A DNA stretch of 64,000 nucleotides, taken from NCBI GenBank assembly GCA_964621265.1, contig CAZULQ010000002.1:116591-180590 (forward strand), given 5' to 3'. A program made the translations under genes and the position numbers. Below, one piece after another: positions 9,107 to 16,609 of the stretch; the first letter of the stretch is position 1, and each line of letters starts with the position of its first letter. The notes beneath the pieces are model-generated. The model was given only the letters and a program-made list of their open reading frames with translations. It was not told the origin of the DNA and made no database searches. Source of the DNA: Porcipelethomonas sp964621265 (lineage in GTDB: Bacteria; Bacillota; Clostridia; Oscillospirales; Ruminococcaceae).

Positions 9107-10446
9107 TGAAGAATTTTACAAAAAAAATACTGTGTACAGCATTATCAATGCTCTGTACATTTACTCTTTCGGCTGCTTCTGTTTCAGCGCATGAGGAGCA
9201 CGAACATGACCATTCCGAACATGCTGTCACAACACCACAGCTTTACGAAGGCGAAACCTTTACAGACGAGGTTCTGACCTACAACAAGGCTGAGGGCGGC
9301 GTTTATGTTACAAAATGCAACGCAAACGCGGTAGTTGTATCAATCGGTGCAAAAATCGACGGTTACAAGATTCTCGGAGTTTACGACGGCGCATTTGCAC
9401 AGTGTGCAAACCTCAAGGAAGTAACAATCGACAACGGCGTTTCTTATATAGGTGTCGGCGCATTCTCGGGCTGTGAAAAGCTTGAAAAAATCACTCTCCC
9501 TGAAACTCTTGAATTGATTCCAGCGGAATGCTTTGTCGGATGCGGAAGTCTTGTTGACCTTGAAATTCCTGAATCGGTAACAGCAATCGGCGAATATGCC
9601 TTTGCGTATGCAAATCTCGGCGAGACACTTGAGCTCTGGGAGGGTCTTGAAACTCTCGGTTCATCATCATTCTACTACTGCTCGGGAATCAAAACGGTTT
9701 CCATTCCGTCAACACTTACATCTGTCGGCACACTTTCCTTTATCGGCTGTATGTCGCTTGAAAACTTTACTGTTTCAGAGAAAAACACTACATTCAGTGA
9801 GATTGACGGCGTTCTTTACAGCGAAAAAGGAACTATTCTCGAAGTTTATCCATCGGGTAAAACCACAACAGATTTTACAATCCCTGATTCTGTAACATTT
9901 ATCCCCGCGGGCGCATTCTTCGACAACCCGAATCTGAAAAATATTACTATGCCTGACAGCGTCAAGGTAATTGACGAAGGCTCATTCTCAAACTGTACAG
10001 CTCTTGAAAGTATCACACTTTCAAATAATCTCCAGGCAATTGAGGGAAGTGCTTTCTGCGACTGCACAGCTCTTAAATCAATCGAAATTCCTGCAAGCGT
10101 AACTTCAATCGGCGATTACGCATTCCTCGAATGTACATCTCTCAGGGAAATCACAATCCCTGATACAGTCAAGACAATCGGCGCATACGCTCTCGGCTTT
10201 ACTGACGATGAGGAAGGCAAGTTCCACGAAATGGACAACTTTATAATCAATGCGAATTTTGAAACTGCCGCTAAGGATTACGCTGACGAATACGGCGTTG
10301 ACATCAACTATCTCGACGGAAACAAGGATTTACCTGTTATCATTGCGATTGTAGCTGGCTGCGCAGTTGTTGCTGTGGCTATAATTATAACAGTCATTGT
10401 AGTTGTGAAAAAGAAGAAGAAAAAAGACGATTACTATAAAAACTAA
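9106..10446 (+). CDS. BspA-type leucine-rich-repeat surface protein, paralogue of upstream gene
   Basis: 446 residues. Signal peptide (about 1-29) followed at the mature N-terminus by a His/Glu-rich patch (HEEHEHDHSEH) that could bind metal. Then BspA-like LRR repeats to about residue 370, a membrane helix near 405-432 and a short KKKKKK tail inside the cell. The same architecture as the preceding gene suggests tandem duplication, but the His-rich patch is unique to this copy. Start shares its A with the upstream stop codon. Confidence 0.85.
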   Translation: MKNFTKKILCTALSMLCTFTLSAASVSAHEEHEHDHSEHAVTTPQLYEGETFTDEVLTYNKAEGGVYVTKCNANAVVVSIGAKIDGYKILGVYDGAFAQCANLKEVTIDNGVSYIGVGAFSGCEKLEKITLPETLELIPAECFVGCGSLVDLEIPESVTAIGEYAFAYANLGETLELWEGLETLGSSSFYYCSGIKTVSIPSTLTSVGTLSFIGCMSLENFTVSEKNTTFSEIDGVLYSEKGTILEVYPSGKTTTDFTIPDSVTFIPAGAFFDNPNLKNITMPDSVKVIDEGSFSNCTALESITLSNNLQAIEGSAFCDCTALKSIEIPASVTSIGDYAFLECTSLREITIPDTVKTIGAYALGFTDDEEGKFHEMDNFIINANFETAAKDYADEYGVDINYLDGNKDLPVIIAIVAGCAVVAVAIIITVIVVVKKKKKKDDYYKN

Positions 10447-10453
10447 CCACACG

Positions 10454-10484
10454 AAAAAAAGGCGGTCATATGACCGCCTTTTTT
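10454..10484. terminator. Bidirectional terminator after the LRR pair
   Basis: A long A-run, GGCGGTCATATGACCGCC and a T-run. Serves the LRR genes and the converging lipoprotein gene. Confidence 0.88.
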
Positions 10485-10494
10485 CATATATACC

Positions 10495-10803
10495 TTACTG
10501 TACACCGTCTGTTGAAGGCTCAGTAGTATCGCCCTCAATAACAGAGCCTGCATCGTCAACCATTTCCTCGCCTCTTGAAACAAGGTCATCAACAAGGCTT
10601 TCTGCATCTGTTACAACATCGCCAAGCACACCGTTATCGTGCGTTTCGGATTCGGTCTCGGCTTCGCTTTCCGCACGGCTTTCATCAGTCGCTGCAATAT
10701 TGTCGGTTGCGTTTTCATCGCCGTTTTTATCCTTGTCACCGCAGGCTGTGAAAGAGCCGCATACCATTGTAAGCGCCAGAATTATAGGAAGAGTCTTTTT
10801 CAT
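10495..10803 (-). CDS. Small acidic lipoprotein
   Basis: 102 residues from the start I prefer (MKKTLPII at 10803), which has GAAAGGA 9 bases upstream; another ATG six codons earlier overlaps that site. A lipoprotein signal ends in SFTAC, so the mature protein begins with a lipidated cysteine. The rest is low-complexity, rich in Glu, Asp, Ser and Thr, with no recognisable fold. Probably an extracytoplasmic lipoprotein of unknown role. Confidence 0.65.
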   Translation of the reverse strand: MKKTLPIILALTMVCGSFTACGDKDKNGDENATDNIAATDESRAESEAETESETHDNGVLGDVVTDAESLVDDLVSRGEEMVDDAGSVIEGDTTEPSTDGVQ

Positions 10804-10821
10804 ATTTTTCAATCCTTTCAT

Positions 10822-11072
10822 TTTTGCTATTGCACCTTCTGCAACACAATCTTAGTTTTGCCCGTTAAAACGGGTTTTATCCATTAATATTTTATATATT
10901 TTCCGTCAATTGACATTTTCAACAATTTTTCAGCTTTTTAACACACGTCTTCGCTCTTGAAAGTTTTTCAACAATTCAACACGCCGCAAATGCGCATAAA
11001 ACAGCGTTTTTCAAACGATTTCTAACATTTTCCATATTGGTTTCAACACCGTTTTCAACACGCTGTTGAAAA
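10822..11072. other. Gene-free stretch with repeated TTTTCAACA motifs
   Basis: The motif TTTTCAACA occurs at about 10915, 10965 and 11052, with a related TTTCAACA at 11041. The last copy forms an inverted repeat with TGTTGAAAA (11052-11060 with 11064-11072) directly after the gpr stop codon. Also a short CCCGTT/AACGGG hairpin at 10861-10874. No coding sequence seen. Confidence 0.55.
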
Positions 11073-11924
11073 TCAGTACATAAGCGTTTCCACATCTTCA
11101 AAGGAAAGCTCAGGGTGAAGCGCAAGGTTGAGACCCATGGAAATCAGCGCTGACGAGCGTTCTATAAGCCTGTCGGCATCTCTTGGCGTCACCATCATAT
11201 TCGGAATCTCCATGTCACCGTTTTTCTCGCCGCAAAGGTTTTCAACAATCGTATACATATCAACAACCGTCGGAACACCAATCGCTATAACAGGCACCCC
11301 GAGAGACGCCTGCGACAGCTCCCTGCGGCTGTTGGCAACACCGCTCCCCGGAGATATTCCCGAATCACAAAGCTGTATCGTCGTGCCAAGACGGCTCACA
11401 TCAGAACACGCAAGCGCATCAATCGCTATCACGCACGAGGGCGAAAGCCTGTCCAGAAGCCCTGAGACAATCTCCGCCGTTTCAATGCCAGTCTGCCCGA
11501 GCACACCGCTTGCAAGCACGCTCACGGGGCGCAGCGATGTAAGAAACTCGTTTTCACTCCCAAGCTCACTTTTCAGATGACGGGTTGCAAGAACCTTTGA
11601 GGCTGTCTGCGGACCTAAAGCGTCGGGCGTGATATCGCTGTTGCCAAGCCCGATTACAAGCACGTCCCCTTTCGGTATAAAAACGGAAAGCTCCCTTGAA
11701 AATTCCTCAGCCATTGTACGGAAATTTTCCGAAACACGCCCGAGCGATGAGCCCTCAAGTGTGACGTATCTCCCCTTTTTCCTCCCTATTGCCTCACCGT
11801 GTCTGTCTTCGGCAATGCGAATTTCCGTAATGTCAAAGGCGTTGCCACGCTTATATTTTGTTATCCCCTCACTCAGCTTTTCGGCGTTGACAGCCTCAAG
11901 CGCCAGGTCTGTTCTGATGTTCAT
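11073..11924 (-). CDS. gpr: Spore germination protease GPR (short form)
   Basis: 283 residues against about 320-370 in Bacillus and most clostridia. GPR degrades the small acid-soluble proteins that coat spore DNA during germination. The N-terminus reads MNIRTDLALEA and the core motif VLVIGLGNSDITPDALGP is intact, as is the central region with IAIDALACSD. The frame has a stop codon 11 codons upstream and no other start between, so the usual N-terminal propeptide is missing. RBS AGGAAG lies about 13 bases before the ATG. Strong sign that the organism forms, or once formed, spores. Confidence 0.92.
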   Translation of the reverse strand: MNIRTDLALEAVNAEKLSEGITKYKRGNAFDITEIRIAEDRHGEAIGRKKGRYVTLEGSSLGRVSENFRTMAEEFSRELSVFIPKGDVLVIGLGNSDITPDALGPQTASKVLATRHLKSELGSENEFLTSLRPVSVLASGVLGQTGIETAEIVSGLLDRLSPSCVIAIDALACSDVSRLGTTIQLCDSGISPGSGVANSRRELSQASLGVPVIAIGVPTVVDMYTIVENLCGEKNGDMEIPNMMVTPRDADRLIERSSALISMGLNLALHPELSFEDVETLMY

Positions 11925-12024
11925 ATAAGTAAATTCACTTCCTTTTTTAGCAGCTCACGCCCTTATTGTGCATTATGCTTTAATTTAACCGTGTAATTTC
12001 GTGATTTTATTTAGAATTTACCTA

Positions 12025-12053
12025 TTGCAATTTGTGCAGCAAAATGGTAAAAT
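12025..12053 (+). promoter_or_regulatory. Promoter of rpsT
   Basis: TTGCAA, 17-base spacer, TAAAAT. Transcription would begin near 12060, about 185 bases before the gene. Confidence 0.75.
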
Positions 12054-12059
12054 AATTAG

Positions 12060-12246
12060 TAGCGTTGGTGCATTAATCTGCACCGTCCGGATGCTCATTA
12101 CGTCCGGTTTTTAAAGCAGCGGTCGTGTCCTGCTGATTTTCAGCATGCGCTGTTTTTATATTATGCTGTTTTTTCTGAATTATTAATATAAAACAGTAAA
12201 TAATAATTCGGGAGTTTTTTCTAAAATTATAAGGAGGTGCAATAAA
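12060..12246 (+). promoter_or_regulatory. Structured 5' leader of rpsT with terminator-like hairpin
   Basis: The leader contains GGTGCA/TGCACC (around 12066-12083) followed by CCGGA...TCCGG and a T5 run (around 12087-12112), which looks like an intrinsic terminator ahead of the gene. A second CAGC/GCTG hairpin with T-run follows near 12143-12160. S20 is often autoregulated through its own mRNA in other bacteria, but this leader is not one I recognise. Attenuation is inferred from structure only. Confidence 0.5.
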
Positions 12247-12489
12247 ATGCCAAATATTAAATCTGCAATGAAGAGAGTTAAGGTTAACAAGACAAAGGCA
12301 GCAGCTAACAAGGCTCGCAAGACAAACCTCAAGACTGTTCTCAAGAAGGCTAATGCTGATTGCACAGCAGAATCAATCAGAGTTGCTATAAAGAAGGTTG
12401 ACCAGGCAGCAGCTAAGGGTCTCATGCACAAGAACTGTGCTGCCAGAAAGAAGGCTCAGCTCGCTAAGAAGCTTAACGCAGCAGGCTAA
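12247..12489 (+). CDS. rpsT: 30S ribosomal protein S20
   Basis: 80 residues, very basic and helical, opening MPNIKSAMKRVKVNKTKAAA, the family signature. Preceded by AAGGAGGTG, a near-perfect ribosome site. Sole gene of its transcript: a long leader upstream and a strong terminator downstream. Confidence 0.96.
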   Translation: MPNIKSAMKRVKVNKTKAAANKARKTNLKTVLKKANADCTAESIRVAIKKVDQAAAKGLMHKNCAARKKAQLAKKLNAAG

Positions 12490-12525
12490 TCTGAGTTTTC
12501 AGGTAATCAGATTAAATACATTTGA

Positions 12526-12557
12526 CAGCACATCATGCAAGATGTGCTGTTTTTTTA
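12526..12557 (+). terminator. Terminator of rpsT
   Basis: CAGCACATC pairs with GATGTGCTG around ATGCAA, followed by seven T. Confidence 0.9.
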
Positions 12558-12670
12558 TAAAAAAATTTCTGACAGATATTGAATTATACAGATATTTTTG
12601 TTATAATTAGTATGGTGTGAAAAATTTCACAGTATTATTTTAACGCTTTCTGAATTGAGGTGAATGAGTG

Positions 12671-13456
12671 ATGAAAGCAGGAGTTTCAACCGCATGTCTT
12701 TATCCGAGATTGCTTGAAGAATCGGTATATGACTTAGCTGTCAACGGCATCGCTCATACCGAAATTTTTATTAACACAACGAGTGAGCTTGAAAAAAGCT
12801 ATGTAAGCGGTCTTAAAGAGACAATGGACCGCTTTGAGATGACATGTCGCTCACTTCATCCGTTTTCCTGCCCGATTGAGCCTATGCTGTTTTTTTCGGG
12901 GTATAAAAGACGTGTTGATGATGCTTTGGAATTTTACAAGAAATATTTTCAGGCTATGAATATTCTTGGTGCGGAAATTTTTGTTTTTCATGGAAACAAA
13001 AAAGGCACAGGTACTCCAAATGAGCTTTACTTTGAAAGCTTTAAGCGCCTTGTCGATACAGGCAGGGAATTCGGCATAACAGTTGCTCAGGAAAATGTTT
13101 CACGATGCACAAGCGGTTCGCTTTCATTTATGAAGGAAATGGTGAAGAATCTCGGTGATGACGCAAAATTCGTCCTCGACACCAAACAGGCTGTCCGTGC
13201 GGGAGAAAGCAATTTTGATATTGTGCGTTCGCTCGGTGACCATATTGTCCATGTTCATATCAGCGACCACGGCGAGCTTGGCGACTGTCTTCAGATTGGC
13301 AGAGGAAGATTCAATATAAAGCAGTTTTTAACGCTTATAAACGAAAGCTCTCCTGACTGCTCAATTATGCTGGAGCTTTACAGAACAAATTTTGACGGGA
13401 TTTCAGACCTTGTCAATAATTACAATACGCTTGTCAGTATGATAAGCAAGATATAG
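12671..13456 (+). CDS. Sugar phosphate isomerase/epimerase-like TIM-barrel protein
   Basis: About 261 residues of the xylose isomerase-like / AP endonuclease 2 fold. Recognisable elements are the start (MKAGVSTACLYPRLLEESV), FHGNKKGTG in the middle, AQENVSRC with the metal-ligand glutamate, DTKQAVRAG, and HVHISDHG near the end, all placed as in metal-dependent sugar epimerases. Start at ATG 12671 with GAGGTGA 8 bases upstream rather than GTG 12668. Substrate unknown. Followed by nrdR with a 61-base gap. Confidence 0.75.
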   Translation: MKAGVSTACLYPRLLEESVYDLAVNGIAHTEIFINTTSELEKSYVSGLKETMDRFEMTCRSLHPFSCPIEPMLFFSGYKRRVDDALEFYKKYFQAMNILGAEIFVFHGNKKGTGTPNELYFESFKRLVDTGREFGITVAQENVSRCTSGSLSFMKEMVKNLGDDAKFVLDTKQAVRAGESNFDIVRSLGDHIVHVHISDHGELGDCLQIGRGRFNIKQFLTLINESSPDCSIMLELYRTNFDGISDLVNNYNTLVSMISKI

Positions 13457-13517
13457 ACAGAGAAAAAAGAAAAAGATAGTAAATAAAGAGACAACAAAAC
13501 TGAGAAAGGAATAATTT

Positions 13518-13997
13518 ATGCAGTGCCCGTATTGTGGTAAAGAGGACACAAAAATTATCGATTCACGTTCAAGTGAGCGAAAAAAGCGCAGACGCAGAGA
13601 GTGTACTAACTGCGGAGGGCGTTTCACGACGTTTGAAGTTGTTGAGCGTCCGCTTGTTATGGTTATAAAGCGTGACGGAAGCTTTGAGCCGTTTGACCGC
13701 AACAAGCTGATGAGAGGCGTATTCAATGCAGTAAAAAAGCGCCCCGTTACACTCGAGCGTGTCAATGACCTTGTTGACGACATCGAAAACTCTTTTTTAA
13801 GCACGGCTGTAACCGAAATTACCTCTGAGGAACTCGGTAACAAAACCTTAGAGCTTTTGAAAGATATTGACGATGTTGCATATATAAGATTTGCTTCGGT
13901 TTATAAGGCGTTCACAAGCGTTGAGGAGTTTATAAACGCAATCAGCGAGCTTGGTGATACTCCATATTCCGACGCAGATAAATTTTATGAAAAATAA
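13518..13997 (+). CDS. nrdR: Transcriptional repressor NrdR
   Basis: 159 residues. Zinc finger with cysteines 3, 6, 29 and 32 (MQCPYCGKED, CTNCGGRF) followed by an ATP-cone domain (about 48-138) opening VMVIKRDGSFEPFDRNK. NrdR senses ATP/dATP and represses ribonucleotide reductase genes; none lies in this window. RBS GAAAGGA before the ATG. Confidence 0.96.
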   Translation: MQCPYCGKEDTKIIDSRSSERKKRRRRECTNCGGRFTTFEVVERPLVMVIKRDGSFEPFDRNKLMRGVFNAVKKRPVTLERVNDLVDDIENSFLSTAVTEITSEELGNKTLELLKDIDDVAYIRFASVYKAFTSVEEFINAISELGDTPYSDADKFYEK

Positions 13998-14015
13998 GAA
14001 AGAGGGAAAATTATT

Positions 14016-14411
14016 ATGAACAACAATTTTAATTCATTCGACCAGGATGACCAGACAGCAATGTTTAACCCAGCTGATATTCAGCAGAACAAGGGAATTT
14101 CTTATGTGGCTTATGTTCCACTTCTTTTCCTTATCCCATTATTTGCAGCTTCAAATTCACCATACGCTAAGTTCCACGCAAACCAGGGAATCATCTTCAC
14201 ACTCTTCTCATTCCTCCTTGGCATTGTATTCGGTATCTTAGGATTTGTTCTCGGCTTTATTCCAATCCTCGGAACAATCGTTGGTATCCTTTTATGGGCA
14301 ATTGAAGTTATCGCAGTAATCGGTCTTCTTGTTATCGGTATGCTTAACGTATCACAGGGCAAGGCAAAGCGTCTCCCGATTATCGGCGGTCTTGCAACAT
14401 TTGTAAAATAA
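14016..14411 (+). CDS. Small multi-pass membrane protein (DUF4870/Tic20-like)
   Basis: 131 residues. A polar N-terminus, then YVAYVPLLFLIPLF, the family-like KFHANQGIIF, and two further hydrophobic segments (about 70-118). The FHxxQ motif next to the first loop is typical of DUF4870-like proteins. Function unknown. Follows nrdR by 18 bases and is probably co-transcribed. Confidence 0.7.
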   Translation: MNNNFNSFDQDDQTAMFNPADIQQNKGISYVAYVPLLFLIPLFAASNSPYAKFHANQGIIFTLFSFLLGIVFGILGFVLGFIPILGTIVGILLWAIEVIAVIGLLVIGMLNVSQGKAKRLPIIGGLATFVK

Positions 14412-14424
14412 TACATAAGGTTTT

Positions 14425-14453
14425 AAAGGTGCATTTTTTGCACCTTTAAATTT
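14425..14453 (+). terminator. Hairpin after the membrane protein gene
   Basis: TAAAGGTGC pairs with GCACCTTTA around a T-rich loop; the downstream T-run is weak (AAATTTA). Confidence 0.5.
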
Positions 14454-14476
14454 ACTACGAAAGGATAAACCAGAAA

Positions 14477-15319
14477 ATGCGTGAGATTAATGTCAGCGAA
14501 ATTGAGAATACTATAAGAGATTTGTGTATAAAAGCAAATATTTTTCTTCCGAAAAATCTCGAAAACTGCATCTGCGAAATGGCAGATAAGGAGACTTCAC
14601 CTGCGGGCAAGGGCGTTTTTGACGACCTTAAGGCAAATATCAAGGCCGCTGCTGATGAAAATATCCCAGTTTGTCAGGACACAGGTATGGCTGTTATTTT
14701 TGCAGAAGTCGGTCAGGACGTTCACTTTGTCGGCGGCGGATTTGAAGACGCCGTAAACAAGGGCGTTTCAAGAGGATATACAGAGGGATTCCTGCGCTGT
14801 TCGGTTGTCGGCGACCCTCTCGAAAGAGTGAATACGGGCGACAACACTCCCGCTGTTTTACACACAAGAATCGTTCCGGGCGACAAGGTGAAAATTGATG
14901 TGTGTCCAAAGGGATTCGGAAGCGAAAATATGTCGGCACTCAAAATGTTCACACCGTCCGCAACCTTTGATGATATCGTTGATTTCGTCGTTGAGATAGC
15001 CTCTAAGGCGGGCAGTAATCCATGTCCTCCTATGGTGCTGGGCGTTGGCATCGGCGGAAACTTTGAACAGTGTGCATACCTTGCAAAGAAGGCGCTCTGC
15101 CGTGACGTTGCTGTCAGAAACCAGAAGGAGCTCTATGCAGGTCTTGAAAAAATCATGCTTGACAGAATTAACAAGCTTGGTATCGGTCCTCAGGGCTTTG
15201 GCGGAAAGGTTACAGCTCTTTGCGTTAACATCGAAGAAGCACCTACACACATTGCAGGACTTCCTGTTGCTGTAAACATCGGATGTCATGTTACACGTCA
15301 TGCAAGCGCAGAGCTTTGA
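14477..15319 (+). CDS. fumA: Class I fumarate hydratase, alpha subunit
   Basis: 280 residues, the length of the stand-alone N-terminal catalytic subunit. Class I fumarases are oxygen-sensitive 4Fe-4S hydratases that interconvert fumarate and malate; tartrate dehydratase alpha is a close relative. The cluster cysteines appear in VCQDTGMA, in the FEQCAYLAKK region and in NIGCHVTRHA. The beta subunit, normally directly downstream, is absent from this window: ymdB follows instead. Either it is elsewhere or this subunit works alone. Confidence 0.88.
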   Translation: MREINVSEIENTIRDLCIKANIFLPKNLENCICEMADKETSPAGKGVFDDLKANIKAAADENIPVCQDTGMAVIFAEVGQDVHFVGGGFEDAVNKGVSRGYTEGFLRCSVVGDPLERVNTGDNTPAVLHTRIVPGDKVKIDVCPKGFGSENMSALKMFTPSATFDDIVDFVVEIASKAGSNPCPPMVLGVGIGGNFEQCAYLAKKALCRDVAVRNQKELYAGLEKIMLDRINKLGIGPQGFGGKVTALCVNIEEAPTHIAGLPVAVNIGCHVTRHASAEL

Positions 15320-15358
15320 TTTTTCCCCGCTAATTTCAGAATCAGAACGGAGACATTA

Positions 15359-16129
15359 ATGAAAAATTTACTCTTTATCGGCGATGTTGTCGGAAAAAGT
15401 GGATGTGACTTTTTAGAGTCACGCATTTACAGCATAAAAAAGAAATACAACATAGATTTCACAGTCATAAACGGCGAAAACTCGGCACAGGGCAACGGCA
15501 TCACTGCCTTTTCCGCACAGCAGCTTGTAAGAAACTGCGGCGCTGACGTTATCACAACGGGCAACCACTGCTTCAAGCGCCGTGATTCGCTTTCAATCTA
15601 TGACGAGGACAACATTATCCGCCCTGCCAACTACCCTGACGGATGCGCAGGAAAAGGTATATGCATGGTTGACGCAGGCTCGTTTAAAATCGCCGTTGTC
15701 AACCTTATGGGTACTGTTTATCTCGACCCGCTTGACAATCCATTCACGCTTGCGGAAAAGCTTATCCCGACGCTTGATACGCCGAACATCTTTATCGACT
15801 TTCATGCTGAGGCTACTGCCGAGAAAAAGGCTATGGGTTATTTCCTTGCGGGCAAGGTTACTGCTGTTATGGGAACACATACACACGTTCAGACGTCGGA
15901 CGAAACAATAATCGACGGGCACACGGGATATATAACCGATGCGGGCATGACAGGTCCTGAACAGTCAGTACTCGGCGTTGATATCAAGCCTGCTGTTGAC
16001 CGTATGAGATTCCGTTTTCCGACAAGATTCAAAGAGGCTGAATCGCCTTGTTTCATAAATGGTGTTGTAGTTACATTTGATGAGAAAACCGGCAAATGTA
16101 CTAAAATTTCAAGAATTATTGAGAGATAA
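15359..16129 (+). CDS. ymdB: YmdB-family metallophosphoesterase
   Basis: 256 residues, full length. Metal-binding motifs in order: GDVVGKSG near the N-terminus, GENSAQG, TTGNHCF, DFHAEATAEK and GTHTHVQTSDE. In Bacillus YmdB is a 2',3'-cyclic nucleotide phosphodiesterase with effects on biofilm and motility. It is followed by spoVS, the same neighbour as in many clostridia and bacilli, although spoVS has its own promoter here. Confidence 0.93.
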   Translation: MKNLLFIGDVVGKSGCDFLESRIYSIKKKYNIDFTVINGENSAQGNGITAFSAQQLVRNCGADVITTGNHCFKRRDSLSIYDEDNIIRPANYPDGCAGKGICMVDAGSFKIAVVNLMGTVYLDPLDNPFTLAEKLIPTLDTPNIFIDFHAEATAEKKAMGYFLAGKVTAVMGTHTHVQTSDETIIDGHTGYITDAGMTGPEQSVLGVDIKPAVDRMRFRFPTRFKEAESPCFINGVVVTFDEKTGKCTKISRIIER

Positions 16130-16152
16130 TCCACAATTTTATGAAAAATCTA

Positions 16153-16181
16153 TTGAAAAATTGACCATTATGTTGTATAAT
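16153..16181 (+). promoter_or_regulatory. Promoter of spoVS
   Basis: TTGAAA, 17-base spacer, TATAAT (16176-16181), just after the ymdB stop codon. Confidence 0.75.
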
Positions 16182-16263
16182 TACATTATAAAAAATAGAA
16201 GTGACATAAAATGAACAACCAAATTTAAAACAATCCCACAAACAAATCATGGAGGTCAAAACA

Positions 16264-16524
16264 ATGGAAATTTTAAAAGTTTCGTCACACTCTTCACCTA
16301 ACTCGGTAGCAGGAGCAATCGCAGGAGTTATCCGTGAACAGAAAGCGGTAGAAGTTCAGGCTGTCGGCGCAGGCGCTGCAAACCAGGCTATAAAGTCTAT
16401 CGCAATTGCAAGAGGTTATCTCGCACCAATCGGCGTTGACTTAATCTGTATCCCGGCTTTTGCGAACATTCAGATTGACGGAGAAGAAAGAACAGCTATA
16501 AAGCTTATTTGCGAACAAAGATGA
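16264..16524 (+). CDS. spoVS: Stage V sporulation protein S
   Basis: 86 residues, MEILKVSSHSSPNSVAGAIA at the start, one of the most conserved small spore proteins (Alba-like fold). I use ATG 16264, 8 bases after GGAGG (16251-16255); an ATG at 16249 overlaps that site. SpoVS affects coat and cortex steps in Bacillus sporulation. Supports sporulation ability together with gpr. Confidence 0.96.
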   Translation: MEILKVSSHSSPNSVAGAIAGVIREQKAVEVQAVGAGAANQAIKSIAIARGYLAPIGVDLICIPAFANIQIDGEERTAIKLICEQR

Positions 16525-16530
16525 TTTTTT

Positions 16531-16556
16531 TGCGGCGGTTTTTCCGCCGCTTTTGT
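16531..16556 (+). terminator. Terminator of spoVS
   Basis: GCGGCGG/CCGCCGC stem with T5 loop, then TTTTGTTG. Confidence 0.85.
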
Positions 16557-16576
16557 TGTATATGGGTATAAAAACA

Positions 16577-16609
16577 GGGCGACTTTTCAGTCGCCCTTTA
16601 TTTTTATTA
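16577..16609 (-). terminator. Terminator hairpin at the 3' end of glyS
   Basis: GGGCGAC/GTCGCCC stem (16577-16583 with 16590-16596). On the plus strand it is followed by TTTATTTTTATT, so it also backs up spoVS termination. It overlaps the glyS stop codon at 16607 only at its edge. Confidence 0.65.
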
